NCBI RefSeq assembly: GCF_003991135.1
Contig: NZ_CP016379.1
Span: 186,001 to 250,000, forward strand
Source: Anoxybacter fermentans
GTDB taxonomy: Bacteria > Bacillota > Halanaerobiia > DY22613
Direction: 5' to 3'
DNA length: 64,000 nt
Below are positions 19,338 to 28,518 of the stretch, piece after piece; positions within the stretch are counted from its first letter, which is position 1; each line of letters begins with the position of its first letter. Made by a program: the position numbers and the translations under genes. The notes beneath the pieces are model-generated. The model saw only the letters and a program-made list of their open reading frames with translations. It was not told the DNA's origin and searched no databases.

Positions 19338-20723
19338 ATGGTAAAGCCAGTAAAAAAAGGAGAGATTGTAACCATAGAGTTGGACAACCTGGCCTATGGT
19401 GGCGAAGCAGTAGGTCGGGTTGATAATTTTGCCATTTTTGTGGCCGGTGGTATTCCAGGAGAAAAGGTTAAGGTCCGTATAACCGAAGTAAAAAAACGCT
19501 ATGGACGGGGAGAATTGATAGAAATTTTAAATCCTTCTCCATTCCGTGCTCCTGCTTCATGTGATGTGTACACCGGATGTGGTGGGTGTCAGCTCCAGCA
19601 TGTGGAATATAAGGAGCAGTTGAAGTTAAAGCGTCAAATTGTAGTAGATGCAATAGAAAGGATCGGTGGATTAAAAGGGGTTAAAGTTCATTCTACACTG
19701 CCCAGTAATCAGGATTTTTATCGAAATAAAGCGCAATTTCCCCTGGGCGTTGGAAAGGGCGTAGATGGAAGAGAAGAGATTATTACTGGTTTTTATGCTC
19801 CCGGTACTCATAAGATTGTTCCAAATAATAATTGTTGTATCCAACATCCCCTTATCAACCGGATTGTACGTAAAACTCTTAAGATCCTCAATGAAGAAGG
19901 AGTGTCCATTTATGACGAAAGAGTACATAAAGGTTTGCTCCGTCATCTTCTAGTTCGGGTAGGGGTTTGTACTAACCAGGCAATGTTAGTCTTTGTCACT
20001 AATGGTCAAGAATTTCCAAAAGGTAAGAAGATTGCTCAAAGGGTAATGGATGAAGTACCGGAATTGGTTAGCGTATTGCAAAATATCAATACCCAGCGTA
20101 CCAATGTAATCCTGGGTCAGAAGACTAGATTGATTGCCGGCAAGGAGAGAATTATTGACTATATAGGCGATTTGAAATTTGAAATTTCGGCCCAATCTTT
20201 CTTCCAGGTAAATACCTTACAGTCAAAGGTGCTTTACGATCGGGTTTTAAAATATGCTAATTTAAGCGGTAAAGAGATTGTTCTGGATGCTTATTGCGGG
20301 ATTGGAACGATTTCGCTTTATCTGGCTCAACATGCAGGTGTGGTACACGGTATTGAGGTAGTTCAACAGGCTATTGAAGATGCAGAACAAAATGCAGTAT
20401 TAAATGGGATTAAGAACACATTTTTTTATACCGGTTTGGTTGAAGAAATATTACCGCGGCTTGTAGAAGATAATGTTAAATTTGATGTTGTAGTTGTTGA
20501 TCCACCGCGGAAAGGTTGTCATACGGATGTATTAAAAGTGTTTGGTGAGACTAAACCTGAACGGATTGTGTACGTTTCCTGTAATCCTACTACTCTAGCA
20601 CGAGACCTGGCTGTATTGGTGAAGTATGGGTATGAAGTAATAGAAGTACAGCCGGTAGATATGTTTCCCCATACCTATCATGTGGAGTCAGTAGTATTGA
20701 TTAAAAGGAAATACATGGGTTAA
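19338..20723 (+). CDS. rlmD: 23S rRNA (uracil-C5)-methyltransferase, RlmD/RlmCD-type
   Basis: 461 residues. It transfers a methyl group from SAM to C5 of a uridine in 23S rRNA (U1939 or U747 in E. coli numbering). N-terminal TRAM domain (VTIELDNLAYGGEAVGRV, to ~60), then iron-sulfur Cys residues CDVYTGCGGCQLQ (74-83) with a fourth in NNNCCIQH. The Rossmann SAM site is VLDAYCGIGTISLYLA near 316, the VDPPRKGC motif near 389, and the catalytic Cys lies in YVSCNPTTLARDL near 415. The ribosome site AAGGAGG precedes ATG. Gram-positive members may modify both U747 and U1939 (RlmCD). The family is certain, the exact site is not. Confidence 0.93.
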   Translation: MVKPVKKGEIVTIELDNLAYGGEAVGRVDNFAIFVAGGIPGEKVKVRITEVKKRYGRGELIEILNPSPFRAPASCDVYTGCGGCQLQHVEYKEQLKLKRQIVVDAIERIGGLKGVKVHSTLPSNQDFYRNKAQFPLGVGKGVDGREEIITGFYAPGTHKIVPNNNCCIQHPLINRIVRKTLKILNEEGVSIYDERVHKGLLRHLLVRVGVCTNQAMLVFVTNGQEFPKGKKIAQRVMDEVPELVSVLQNINTQRTNVILGQKTRLIAGKERIIDYIGDLKFEISAQSFFQVNTLQSKVLYDRVLKYANLSGKEIVLDAYCGIGTISLYLAQHAGVVHGIEVVQQAIEDAEQNAVLNGIKNTFFYTGLVEEILPRLVEDNVKFDVVVVDPPRKGCHTDVLKVFGETKPERIVYVSCNPTTLARDLAVLVKYGYEVIEVQPVDMFPHTYHVESVVLIKRKYMG

Positions 20724-20798
20724 GATTAGTAAAATCAATGGTTTAGGGTATTTTGAACAAAACTTAATATGTTACCTTGTATGAGGGAAGAAAACAGT

Positions 20799-20830
20799 AA
20801 CCCTGCATTAATTTGTAGGGTTTTTATTTT
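20799..20830 (+). terminator. Intrinsic terminator after rlmD
   Basis: AACCCT...AGGGTT stem with a 12-base loop and TTTTT tail. Confidence 0.7.
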
Positions 20831-20960
20831 TCAAATATTTTACATATAAAAAATATTGAAGATTACGATAAGACGATTAGATATTGAGACTTTATTAATA
20901 CTTGTAAAAAAACGGAATAAAATATAAAATGGAAAGCTTATATCAATAGGAGTGATGTAA

Positions 20961-21430
20961 ATGCACAATTTCAATGATAAAGTGAATTTTATATGAAAGA
21001 TAGTAGAATTATTAAGGGGTTAATATAGACCTGAAAAATATGGTGATGTTATACTTTCGATGGTAGTATTAAGACGTTTTGATTGTTTGCTTGAAAAAAC
21101 GAAAGAAGCTGTTCTAGAGAAGGCGAAAACAACAGATATTGAAATGATATTAAATAGTGTAGCTGGTTATGGCTTTTCTAATAAATCACAATTTGACTTT
21201 GCTAAGCTCTTAGTACAGAAACTGTCGGCATTAATCATTCATCTTTCGCCATGTTCATTCATGAGAAGACGTCTTCGATTGAAGAAAGGGCACATAAGAC
21301 CATTGCAAAATTTTGCCTTGATAACCCGGAGCATCCGTATGCAGTTAAAAACGATTTGTTCCACATGTTAAGAAGCGGCGATGCGTCTCGAAAAAAATCT
21401 GTTGACAAACATATTAATGTGATTTTATAA
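20961..21430 (+). pseudogene. Decayed type I restriction-modification methylase (HsdM) N-terminus joined to an unknown C-terminal tail
   Basis: From ATG 20961 the frame reads MHNFNDKVNFI-stop-KIVELLRG-stop-YRPEKYGDVILSMVVLRRFDCLLE. This is the HsdM N-terminal domain with two in-frame stops (TGA where Trp is expected, and TAA). It continues to SNKSQFDFAKLLVQ. Then, in another frame, a different protein end reads HEKTSSIEERAHKTIAKFCL followed by DNPEHPYAVKNDLFHMLRSG and a TAA at 21428. The two parts are probably joined by deletion. HsdM would methylate adenine at the recognition site; this copy is dead. I do not recognise the tail. Confidence 0.7.
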
Positions 21431-21491
21431 TTGGAAATAGAAATACATTTTTGGTTTTCCTGGTTTTCTTAAAACTGATTGGAGTGGTTTT

Positions 21492-22082
21492 ATGGAAGAT
21501 AATCGCTTGCGTATTGTTCAGGCGGCCCATGATTTGTTTAATGCTCGGGGATATAAGAGCGTAACCATTAGTGACTTGGCCGATCGATTAGGAATGAGTA
21601 AAAAGACGATTTACCAATATTTTTCCGGGAAAGAGGAAATTGCAGCTGCTGTAATAGAAGGTGCGCTAGCTCGGGTAAATGAAATTATCGATATGGCGGA
21701 ATCCCAACAATCAGACCCTCTGCATGCTCTTCAGGATGCGTTAATACAAGTGAAGGACCAAATTACTCTTCTTGGACCTTTGTTTTTAGAGGATGTACAA
21801 AAATATCTTCCTGACTTATGGCAACGAATCGAACAACATAGGGCTGAAAAAATCAAATTCATTGAGCGTTTGTTACAGCGGGCTCAAGATGCCGGGTTGG
21901 TAAAAGATATTGAGCCGCGTCTGGCAATGGTGATTTTTTTTGAGGCAGGACAGGCTTTAATTAGACCCGATTCTCTTTCTCGACATGGGTTCTCAATGGT
22001 GGACGTTTTGGATGCTTTAATCAAAATCTTCTGTACGGGAATTGTAGAACCAAAGATATTTGAGCCGAACGTCAAGCTCTGA
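21492..22082 (+). CDS. TetR/AcrR-family transcriptional repressor
   Basis: 196 residues. N-terminal helix-turn-helix: LRIVQAAHDLFNARGYKSVTISDLADRLGMSKKTIYQYFSGKEEI (first ~50 residues), the classic TetR pattern. The C-terminal ligand domain is helical. The start ATG follows GGAGTGG. It precedes the phosphotransferase-like and MFS genes on the same strand and probably represses them in the absence of a drug or metabolite. Base composition is richer in G+C than the flanking backbone, as are the two genes after it, suggesting joint acquisition. Confidence 0.9.
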   Translation: MEDNRLRIVQAAHDLFNARGYKSVTISDLADRLGMSKKTIYQYFSGKEEIAAAVIEGALARVNEIIDMAESQQSDPLHALQDALIQVKDQITLLGPLFLEDVQKYLPDLWQRIEQHRAEKIKFIERLLQRAQDAGLVKDIEPRLAMVIFFEAGQALIRPDSLSRHGFSMVDVLDALIKIFCTGIVEPKIFEPNVKL

Positions 22083-22327
22083 TGGATTCTGTTTTTTTTC
22101 GTAACAGATTCCTATTTTGCGAAGTAAACGTGGCAAACATGCAAATTGCGAAATGCCCCCGCTGATCTGTAACAGCAGCTGGGGTTGTCGCACGTCGTTT
22201 GGAAACCATAAATAATATAAACGTCCCCCTGGTTCCATAAATTCTTTAAAGTGTAGATATGGCCGGGTAAAGCCTCTCTGGGTGCCAAATGAATGCAGGG
22301 GATAAACGAAAAGAAAGGGATGATGAA
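22083..22327. promoter_or_regulatory. Leader between tetR-like and rph-like genes with inverted repeats
   Basis: About 245 bases. A first near-palindrome GATTCTGTT...AACAGATTC (22084-22111) follows the TetR stop. A second, CCCCCGCTG...CAGCAGCTGGGG (22157-22183), lies mid-way. Either could be a terminator, an operator for the TetR protein, or a rifamycin-response element as known upstream of some rph genes. I cannot match the published element from memory, so only the repeats are claimed. Confidence 0.4.
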
Positions 22328-25012
22328 ATGGAGAAATACGTATTGTATTTCAAAGAGATCGACAAGACATACTTGCCGTTTGTGGGCGGAAAGGGAGCAA
22401 ATCTGGGTGAAATGACAAAAGCAGGAATTCCGGTTCCTCAAGGTTTTTGCGTGACGACCTTGGCCTATCGCAAATTTATCGAAACAAGTCAAGAGATGGA
22501 TGAACTTTTCAACCGGCTCGATAGGGTGAGTCCGGACTCTTTAGAAGAAATCCGTGAATTGGGACAACGTATTCGGGAACACCTGCAATCCATTTCCATG
22601 CCTGATGATATTCAATCTGCGATTCTGCAGGCATGGGAACGTACTGGAAAGGGAAAATCGTATGCGGTCCGTTCCAGTGCGACGGCGGAAGATTTGCCAA
22701 CTGCCTCTTTTGCGGGGCAACAAGAAACGTATTTGAATGTACGAGGGAAAGAGCAACTGCTCCATGCTATACAAAAGTGCTGGGCTTCTCTGTTTACGGA
22801 TCGTGCCATCTCATACCGGGCGAAAAACGGGTTCGACCATCGTTCCGTATTTCTTTCGGTTGTCGTTCAAGAAATGGTTTTTCCGGAAGTGTCGGGGATC
22901 ATGTTTACGGCGGACCCCATTTCGGGTAATCGAAAAATCATTTCCATTAATGCTAGTTTTGGTTTGGGCGAAGCGCTTGTATCTGGGCTTGTATCACCCG
23001 ATTTATATCAAGTTCGGTCTGGTGAAATCATCAAAAAACAGATATCTAGAAAGAAAATCGCGATCTATCCCGTGCCGGAAGGTGGAACAATTACAAAGAA
23101 CATCCCTGCCGAAAAACAAGAAGTCCAGGCGCTGTCTGACCAGAAAATCCTCGAATTGGCGAAAATAGGTCAGAGGATTGAGGAACATTACAGATCGGAA
23201 CAAGACATTGAATGGTGTTTGGTGGACGGGAAATTTTACATAGTACAGAGCCGACCTATCACCTCTCTTTATCCAGTACCGCATATCACGGATGACAAAT
23301 TACACGTGTTTTTTTCGTTTGGCCATCAGCAAATGATGACAGACGCGATGAAACCGCTGGCGATTTCGTTTTGGCGCACCCTGATGCCTTTCGGGAAAAA
23401 AGGTTCGGTCCGTTCCGAGGGCCATGCATTGCTTGAAGCCGGCGGAAGGTTATTTGTTGACATTACTGAACTTCTTTGCCTGAAGCCGGTTCGAAAGATT
23501 TTGCCTCGCGTTTTGAGCGGCATTGATGAGTTAATCGCCAGTGCCATCTCCGAATTGATCGAACGCGGTGACATTCAATGTAAACCAAACAAACAGGTAA
23601 AAAGAAAAGTGGTTCGAACGGTTCTTCCGATTGCCAAGAACATCATCAAAAACTTGTTTTTCAGGGATCCTTCTCAGGGATTGAAATACGTCAATGATTT
23701 CATGCAGCGATCAATTAAAGAATGTGAAAGCTTTGTGAAGGGGGCTTCCGGAGCAGAGAGAATCAAACGAATCCAAGAGAGCCTCGGGAATCTGCTACTA
23801 TACTCGAATTATCCGCTCTCGAATGTCTTGCCTTATCCGCTTTCGGGAATTGTGGCATGGAAGCTGATCGAACGTCTGAGCCAAAAGTGGTTGGGGGATC
23901 AGCAAAGCGTTCACTTGTTAAATAAATTAAAGAAGTCGTTGCCTGGAAATGTTACAACCGAACTGGGATTGATGATTGGAGATTTGGCTGATGCAGCAAG
24001 GCCGTATCCTCAAGTGATCGACTACCTGCAAAGGGCGAAAGATGAGACATTTTATGAAGGGCTTGGTCGGATTCAGGGAGGAGATGCGTTTAGGAGGAAG
24101 CTGGTTCAATTTATGGATAAATACGGGATGCGCTGTCCCGGTGAAATTGATGTAACCAATCCACGATGGCGAGAAGCACCGACCCTGCTTGTGCCGTCTA
24201 TTATGAGCCATATCCGAAGTGTTGCTCCCGGTGAACATCGGGAGAAGTTCAGACGGGGAGAGAAGGAAGCCGAACAAGCTGCTAAGGAGATTCTCTCACG
24301 TATCGGAAAGACCCGCGGTGGATATCTCAAAAAGAAACTAATGTCCCGTCTTATTACTGTATTTCGTAATGGAATGGGAATGCGAGAACATCCAAAGTAC
24401 ATTATTGTTCAACATTTTGATATTTATAAGCAAGCCATTTTGGATGAAGGACGGGCTCTTGTTGGTAAAGGTATCTTGGAACATGAGCAGGATGTATTTT
24501 ATCTATCACTGGAAGAACTTCTAGCATTGGAAGAGAATCGTTTTTCCGGCAATATCCGCGAACTTGTTCAATCACGAAAAATAAAATACGAACAATACCA
24601 AAAACTTACTCCTCCTCGTGTCATGACAAGCGAAGGAGAAGTGATTACGGGAAGACGACGTGATATTGAAGCCCCAGAAGGCGCATTGATCGGTACGCCG
24701 GTTTCCGCAGGGGTTGTAGAAGGAGTTGCACGAGTGGTTCTGAGACCGGAGGAAGCCAAACTCAACCCAGGTGAAATATTGGTTGCCCCCTTTACCGATC
24801 CGGGATGGACTCCTCTCTTTAATTCAGCAAAAGGTCTGGTTATGGAGGTTGGCGGTATGATGACTCACGGGGCAGTGGTTGCGCGCGAATATGGGATTCC
24901 TGCAGTTGTAGGCATCGATAAAGCAACCGAGATTATTAAAGACGGTGACTATATTCGTGTGGACGGAACACAAGGTTACGTCCAAATATTGGAAGATGAT
25001 GAAGATGCGTAA
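22328..25012 (+). CDS. rph: Rifampicin phosphotransferase-like / PEP-synthase-family enzyme
   Basis: 894 residues from ATG 22328 (AAAGGGATGATGAA upstream). The N-terminal ATP-grasp/PPDK domain (residues 1-320) has FVGGKGANLGEM, YAVRSSATAEDLPTASFAGQ, GIMFTADP and DIEWCLVDGKFYIVQSRPI. A ~430-residue middle domain differs from PEP synthase. The swivelling phospho-His domain is at the very C-terminus: TDPGWTPLF, then GGMMTHGAVVAREYGIPAVV with His near 847. True PEP synthases have this His domain in the middle, followed by a TIM barrel, which is absent here. That order is the RPH order, which phosphorylates rifamycins using ATP (releasing AMP and Pi). With a TetR regulator and an MFS pump a resistance role is likely, though other small molecules are possible. 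Confidence 0.8.
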   Translation: MEKYVLYFKEIDKTYLPFVGGKGANLGEMTKAGIPVPQGFCVTTLAYRKFIETSQEMDELFNRLDRVSPDSLEEIRELGQRIREHLQSISMPDDIQSAILQAWERTGKGKSYAVRSSATAEDLPTASFAGQQETYLNVRGKEQLLHAIQKCWASLFTDRAISYRAKNGFDHRSVFLSVVVQEMVFPEVSGIMFTADPISGNRKIISINASFGLGEALVSGLVSPDLYQVRSGEIIKKQISRKKIAIYPVPEGGTITKNIPAEKQEVQALSDQKILELAKIGQRIEEHYRSEQDIEWCLVDGKFYIVQSRPITSLYPVPHITDDKLHVFFSFGHQQMMTDAMKPLAISFWRTLMPFGKKGSVRSEGHALLEAGGRLFVDITELLCLKPVRKILPRVLSGIDELIASAISELIERGDIQCKPNKQVKRKVVRTVLPIAKNIIKNLFFRDPSQGLKYVNDFMQRSIKECESFVKGASGAERIKRIQESLGNLLLYSNYPLSNVLPYPLSGIVAWKLIERLSQKWLGDQQSVHLLNKLKKSLPGNVTTELGLMIGDLADAARPYPQVIDYLQRAKDETFYEGLGRIQGGDAFRRKLVQFMDKYGMRCPGEIDVTNPRWREAPTLLVPSIMSHIRSVAPGEHREKFRRGEKEAEQAAKEILSRIGKTRGGYLKKKLMSRLITVFRNGMGMREHPKYIIVQHFDIYKQAILDEGRALVGKGILEHEQDVFYLSLEELLALEENRFSGNIRELVQSRKIKYEQYQKLTPPRVMTSEGEVITGRRRDIEAPEGALIGTPVSAGVVEGVARVVLRPEEAKLNPGEILVAPFTDPGWTPLFNSAKGLVMEVGGMMTHGAVVAREYGIPAVVGIDKATEIIKDGDYIRVDGTQGYVQILEDDEDA

Positions 25013-26393
25013 CCGGATATCTATTCCATTTGCAGGGATTCTTTTTGGCACGGCGGCGAATATGTTGATGCAGACAGTCATTGCTACCATCTTACCTCAG
25101 ATCATGAGTGAATATGGAGGTTGGCAATGGTATGGTTGGGTGTTCAGCAGCTTCTTAATCGTATCTACCATTACTATTCCTTTGTTTGCAAAGATGGCCG
25201 ACTTATACGGCTATAAGAAATTCTATATGATCGGAATGACAATCTTTATAGTCGGCTCTTTGCTGTGTGGTCTTGCCCCATCTGTGCCATTTCTGATCGG
25301 GGCGCGAATTATTCAGGGATTGGGTGTGGGGATTATTGGTCCAGTAACCATAGCCCTGATAAGTAATTTATTTTCTTTGGAAAAGCGCGGTTCTGCTATG
25401 GGGATTTATGCTGCCACACAATTACTATCGAATGTGATCGGGCCGATTTTTGGCGGTCTTATAGCACAAACCTTTGGTTGGCCTTGGGCGTTTTACATGG
25501 TCATTCCGGTTGGACTGCTGTCTCTGTTGCTGATTTATCCGTTGCGTTTGCCATCTAATCAAACATCTCACGGTTCAATTCGTCAACTCGACATGATTGG
25601 AGCTTTACTTTTTGGTAGTTTCATTGCCCTTTTTATTCAAGGTTGGACTCGGTTAGGGAAAACGGGGCTAGATCAGATATCTTTGTCTATTTTTGTGGCA
25701 AGCCTTGTTTTGTTTGCTCTATTTGTTCTTCAAGAGAAACGGCATCCATATCCTGTGATTCCACCGAAATTTATTCGTATCAAGAATGTCCGTTTAGCAA
25801 ATATAACCGCTTTCTTGATTGGATTATTGATGTATGGGGCGATTGCCATATTGCCGCTCTACTCTGAAAAGGTTTTAGGAAATGGTTCTGTGAATAGTGA
25901 CAAGTTGCTTGTTCCGCTCACTGTTGGCATAGGTCTTGGAGCCATTCTTAGTGGACGTGCAGTAAAAAAGTATAGCTATAAAGCGTTGGCCCAAATTGGA
26001 TGGTTAACTTCATTTCTAAGTTTAGCTATATTAACTGTAATGAGCTTCTTGAATGTATTTAATTACTGGATATATGTATTCATCTTTGCTATAGGGCTTG
26101 GAATAGGGACCCTATTACCTACGTTTTTATTACCAGCTCAAAATGCAGTTTCTAAAAATGAGCAAGCTACAATCGGTGGAATGGTTCAATTGAGCCGAAA
26201 CAGTGGGGGAGCTATTGGTATTCCAATATTAACAGGCCTTCTTTTTATCTCAGAGCGTTTCGGATTAACATTTAATGGGGGATATTGGCTAATTTTCTTA
26301 TTTCTTTGTATATGTACTCTTTTTGGATTATTAGTTGGTATGCAATATAAAGGGTCTGTTAAAGAAGAATTGAACGGAGTAGAGAGAGATTGA
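25005..26393 (+). CDS. MFS drug/H+ antiporter, DHA2 (EmrB/QacA) type
   Basis: 462 residues from ATG 25005, overlapping the stop of the rph-like gene by 8 bases (ATG 24996 and 24999 are alternatives). About 14 membrane helices. MFS signature between helices 2 and 3: FAKMADLYGYKKFYMIGM. DHA2 motif C-like region: ISNLFSLEKRGSAMGIYAATQLLSNVIGPIFGGLI. Members export drugs by proton exchange. The 5' two thirds share the higher G+C of the upstream genes. From about 25,950 the sequence becomes more A+T-rich, perhaps a gene-conversion or amelioration boundary. Coupled translation with rph-like gene supports a two-gene resistance unit. Confidence 0.88.
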   Translation: MRNRISIPFAGILFGTAANMLMQTVIATILPQIMSEYGGWQWYGWVFSSFLIVSTITIPLFAKMADLYGYKKFYMIGMTIFIVGSLLCGLAPSVPFLIGARIIQGLGVGIIGPVTIALISNLFSLEKRGSAMGIYAATQLLSNVIGPIFGGLIAQTFGWPWAFYMVIPVGLLSLLLIYPLRLPSNQTSHGSIRQLDMIGALLFGSFIALFIQGWTRLGKTGLDQISLSIFVASLVLFALFVLQEKRHPYPVIPPKFIRIKNVRLANITAFLIGLLMYGAIAILPLYSEKVLGNGSVNSDKLLVPLTVGIGLGAILSGRAVKKYSYKALAQIGWLTSFLSLAILTVMSFLNVFNYWIYVFIFAIGLGIGTLLPTFLLPAQNAVSKNEQATIGGMVQLSRNSGGAIGIPILTGLLFISERFGLTFNGGYWLIFLFLCICTLFGLLVGMQYKGSVKEELNGVERD

Positions 26394-26436
26394 CAGTAAA
26401 GGGGTACAAGATTATTTATTCGGGGGTAGATTATGA

Positions 26437-26640
26437 CTTGGAACAGATTTTACAGGAGACCCTCATTATCACTTTGAAGATCGGGCTAATCAAATCCTGG
26501 ATCAGCTTAAAATTCAATCTGTTCAGGAGTTAAATCTTCGTAAGATCGCTAGGAATTTTAGAATTTCCATATATTTTCGTGCTGAAAATAGTAGTGCACA
26601 GCGATTCGGTAACAAATATTTGATCGTCATAGATAATCGG
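26437..26640 (+). pseudogene. Fragment of an ImmA/IrrE-like phage or ICE gene
   Basis: An open stretch reads LGTDFTGDPHYHFEDRANQI, then LDQLKIQSVQELNLRKIARN, FRISIYFRAENSSAQ and LIVIDNR. The spacing is that of the N-terminal part of ImmA/IrrE-family proteins, before their HEXXH site, which is absent here because the sequence breaks off into transposase debris. A TGA precedes it. ImmA proteases cleave the immunity repressor of mobile elements. The fragment is dead; assignment is by pattern only. Confidence 0.4.
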
Positions 26641-27440
26641 CTTGCTATTGTGACGATAACATCGTGTTCAGTCAAGGCCTTAATGTGCTTATCTCCGTCA
26701 TAATAGCCCCAGATATTCAATGTCCAATTCTGCTACTTGTTTTAGCTTTTCAACCAGCGGTAATAGTACATCAACGTCATGTACATTTGCAGTTAGGACA
26801 ATGGACAATAATGATACTAGTACTTGGCTGGAATGACTGATAATAGTGTGTAACCGATAAAATACATGTTAGTTTTATTCTTTTGAATGCCTACCGCCGC
26901 ATCGAGATCAGTAAAGGTTTTCGGACAATCGCAACTGTTCCTATCCTGGCAGTTGCGATATTTTCTTTTTGGTCCAGCAGTATTGGCATAAAGAGGACGA
27001 GAATCAATGGATGTCAAGTTGGTATCAAAAAAAACATCAATTTTAAGAGCTTGAGCTATAAAGTGAAACATAATCTGGTAAAAACGCTCTACAGCAACCT
27101 TTTTGCGAAAATTACTCATACAGTTATGTGATGGAACATCCTTTAGTGATGGTGCAGCAATGAAGTTCTTGTAATCTTTGTTCTATCCTTTCCAAGTATC
27201 GGTAGAAGGTGATTTCCGGTTTTATAAAATACAAGTAATGGGCACAAAATTGATTAATTGGCTGTTTTGGTAGTTGTCCCCCTTAGGGGAAGAATAATTT
27301 TATCAACTATGCTGTCATCTGCAAAATCTAGATAATCAATCAATTTTTTATCAAAGCCAAGTGTATTATAATAGGCCATAGGTAACAGATCTAATTGAAT
27401 TGCTCGTGCCAATTTTATGCATCTCGCTTGGTTTTGGTAT
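26523..27440 (-). pseudogene. Decayed transposase (IS1182/IS4-like DDE)
   Basis: Minus-strand fragments in different frames line up as one transposase. A start region near 27420-27290 reads ARAIQLDLLPMAYYNTLGFDKKLIDYLDFADDS. The middle (27119-26817) has KIDVFFDTNLTSIDSRPLYANTAGPKRKYRN, with a DDE-like Asp, and CDCPKTFTDLDAAVG. The end (26720-26523) begins NIWGYYDGDKHIKALTEHDV. Frameshifts and stops separate them. The inverted ends of the element are not recognisable. It overlaps the ImmA-like fragment on the other strand at its left end. Confidence 0.6.
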
Positions 27441-27870
27441 TGTTGGTTTAAACATATACTTCAACCACCAAGCGATGGTGCATTTCTTATTTGTTTAGAA
27501 AAAATATTTGTGTGAAGTTACTTTTCAAACATGCTCTTAAGTGAAATTAATAAACATATAAACATAAGTTAATATTGCCCTTTGAGACTGAGAAAGTTGA
27601 GATTCAGTAACTAATCCTGGGATGATTTTATTCCGGAGATTTTTATTTATGCTGAAGATATTATGTTTACTGGAGCTGTGATATTATATTTATATTGAGA
27701 ATTAAAACATCATGGAGTAGAATCTATTTGAAACAATGTAGTGAGACTTAAAATTGTCCGTGATAATTCACAAATGGAGAAACCGGAAGCTGTTATCATT
27801 AAAAAACTGGGGATGAAACCGATTTTCAAAGAAAAAAAGTAGTAGTGATGTTAATATCACTTGTCCAGAA
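27441..27870. other. Non-coding debris
   Basis: Around 430 A+T-rich bases between transposase and phage fragments. No reading frame is convincing and no hairpin stands out. Confidence 0.4.
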
Positions 27871-27873
27871 ATC

Positions 27874-27963
27874 CCAAAATTCCATTCAGGTGGCTAGATA
27901 GGACTACGAAATGATGAAGTTCCTGCAATACTACAAAAAGGTGAGTATGTCGTAAGCCTTTTA
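27874..27963 (+). pseudogene. Fragment of a phage tail tape-measure protein
   Basis: The frame reads PKFHSGG-stop-IGLRNDEVPAILQKGEYVVS. HSGG..GL..DEVPAILQKGEYV is the typical C-terminal signature of phage tail tape-measure proteins. A TAG interrupts it and nothing else of the gene survives, so it is a relic of a lost prophage. Confidence 0.55.
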
Positions 27964-27965
27964 AG

Positions 27966-28173
27966 GTTAATCATGATCTCAACTCTTTGAAAAAATTTGC
28001 GGCATTAATAAAAAAAGCGGAAAAGCAATTTTCCACAAAATGCTATCTCTTTCTGGAATCAACCGGTATTTATCATCTACCACTTTTCCACTTTCTGCAA
28101 AATATGAAGTTTGAGGTGTTTGTAATAAACCCCTCATAACTCATTCTAGCAAGCAAGTTCTATTAAAGAGTAA
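27966..28173 (+). pseudogene. Fragment of an IS110-family transposase
   Basis: Reads NSLKKFAALIKKAEKQFSTK, then FLESTGIYHLPLFHFLQNMKF and EVFVINP, then in another frame LITHSSKQVLLKSK. ESTGIYH...FEVFVINPLITHSSKQ is the N-terminal (RuvC-like DEDD) domain of IS110 transposases. It is truncated at both ends with one frameshift. Confidence 0.7.
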
Positions 28174-28267
28174 ATAATTCGGCTTAGCCAGATTTAAGGA
28201 GTTAATATGCCTGAATAATTTTTATCAATTGTAAAAGGATTTAAAATAATTTTAGAGAAAAATTAAA
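28174..28267. other. Spacer before palindromic copy 4
   Basis: AT-rich, nothing recognisable. Confidence 0.3.
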
Positions 28268-28490
28268 TGATTAAACTGCAAAAAGCTAATTTTGAGTGAC
28301 ATAGAAATTTTTCGTTAAACCATCTTAGCTCGATTTCAGTTGAAATAAGGCCTCATTACAAGATGTGATGAGCTAATCAAGGGCCAGGAGGGCCCTTTGA
28401 TTAGGAAGCCTTATTTAGGCGGAAATTAAGCTTTAGATGGTTCGAAAAAATTCTCAAGGAGCGAAAAATTAGCTTTTTGCAGTTTAACCA
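28268..28490 (+). repeat. Long palindromic element, copy 4 (long form)
   Basis: 223 bp, with both inner hairpins: CTCATTAC...GTGATGAG, and CTAATCAAGGGCC-AGGA-GGGCCCTTTGATTAG. It ends only 28 bases before the start codon of the exporter gene, so any promoter for that gene must overlap or lie upstream of the element. It marks the right edge of the 20.9-28.2 kb scrap zone. Confidence 0.92.
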
Positions 28491-28518
28491 AAGTATTAGA
28501 TGAAAGAGAGTGGTGAAT

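Noticed and set aside
22509-24765. Many open frames in other frames and on the minus strand inside the rph-like gene
   Set aside because: They are by-products of its higher G+C and lack of stops; none has a ribosome site or a known motif.
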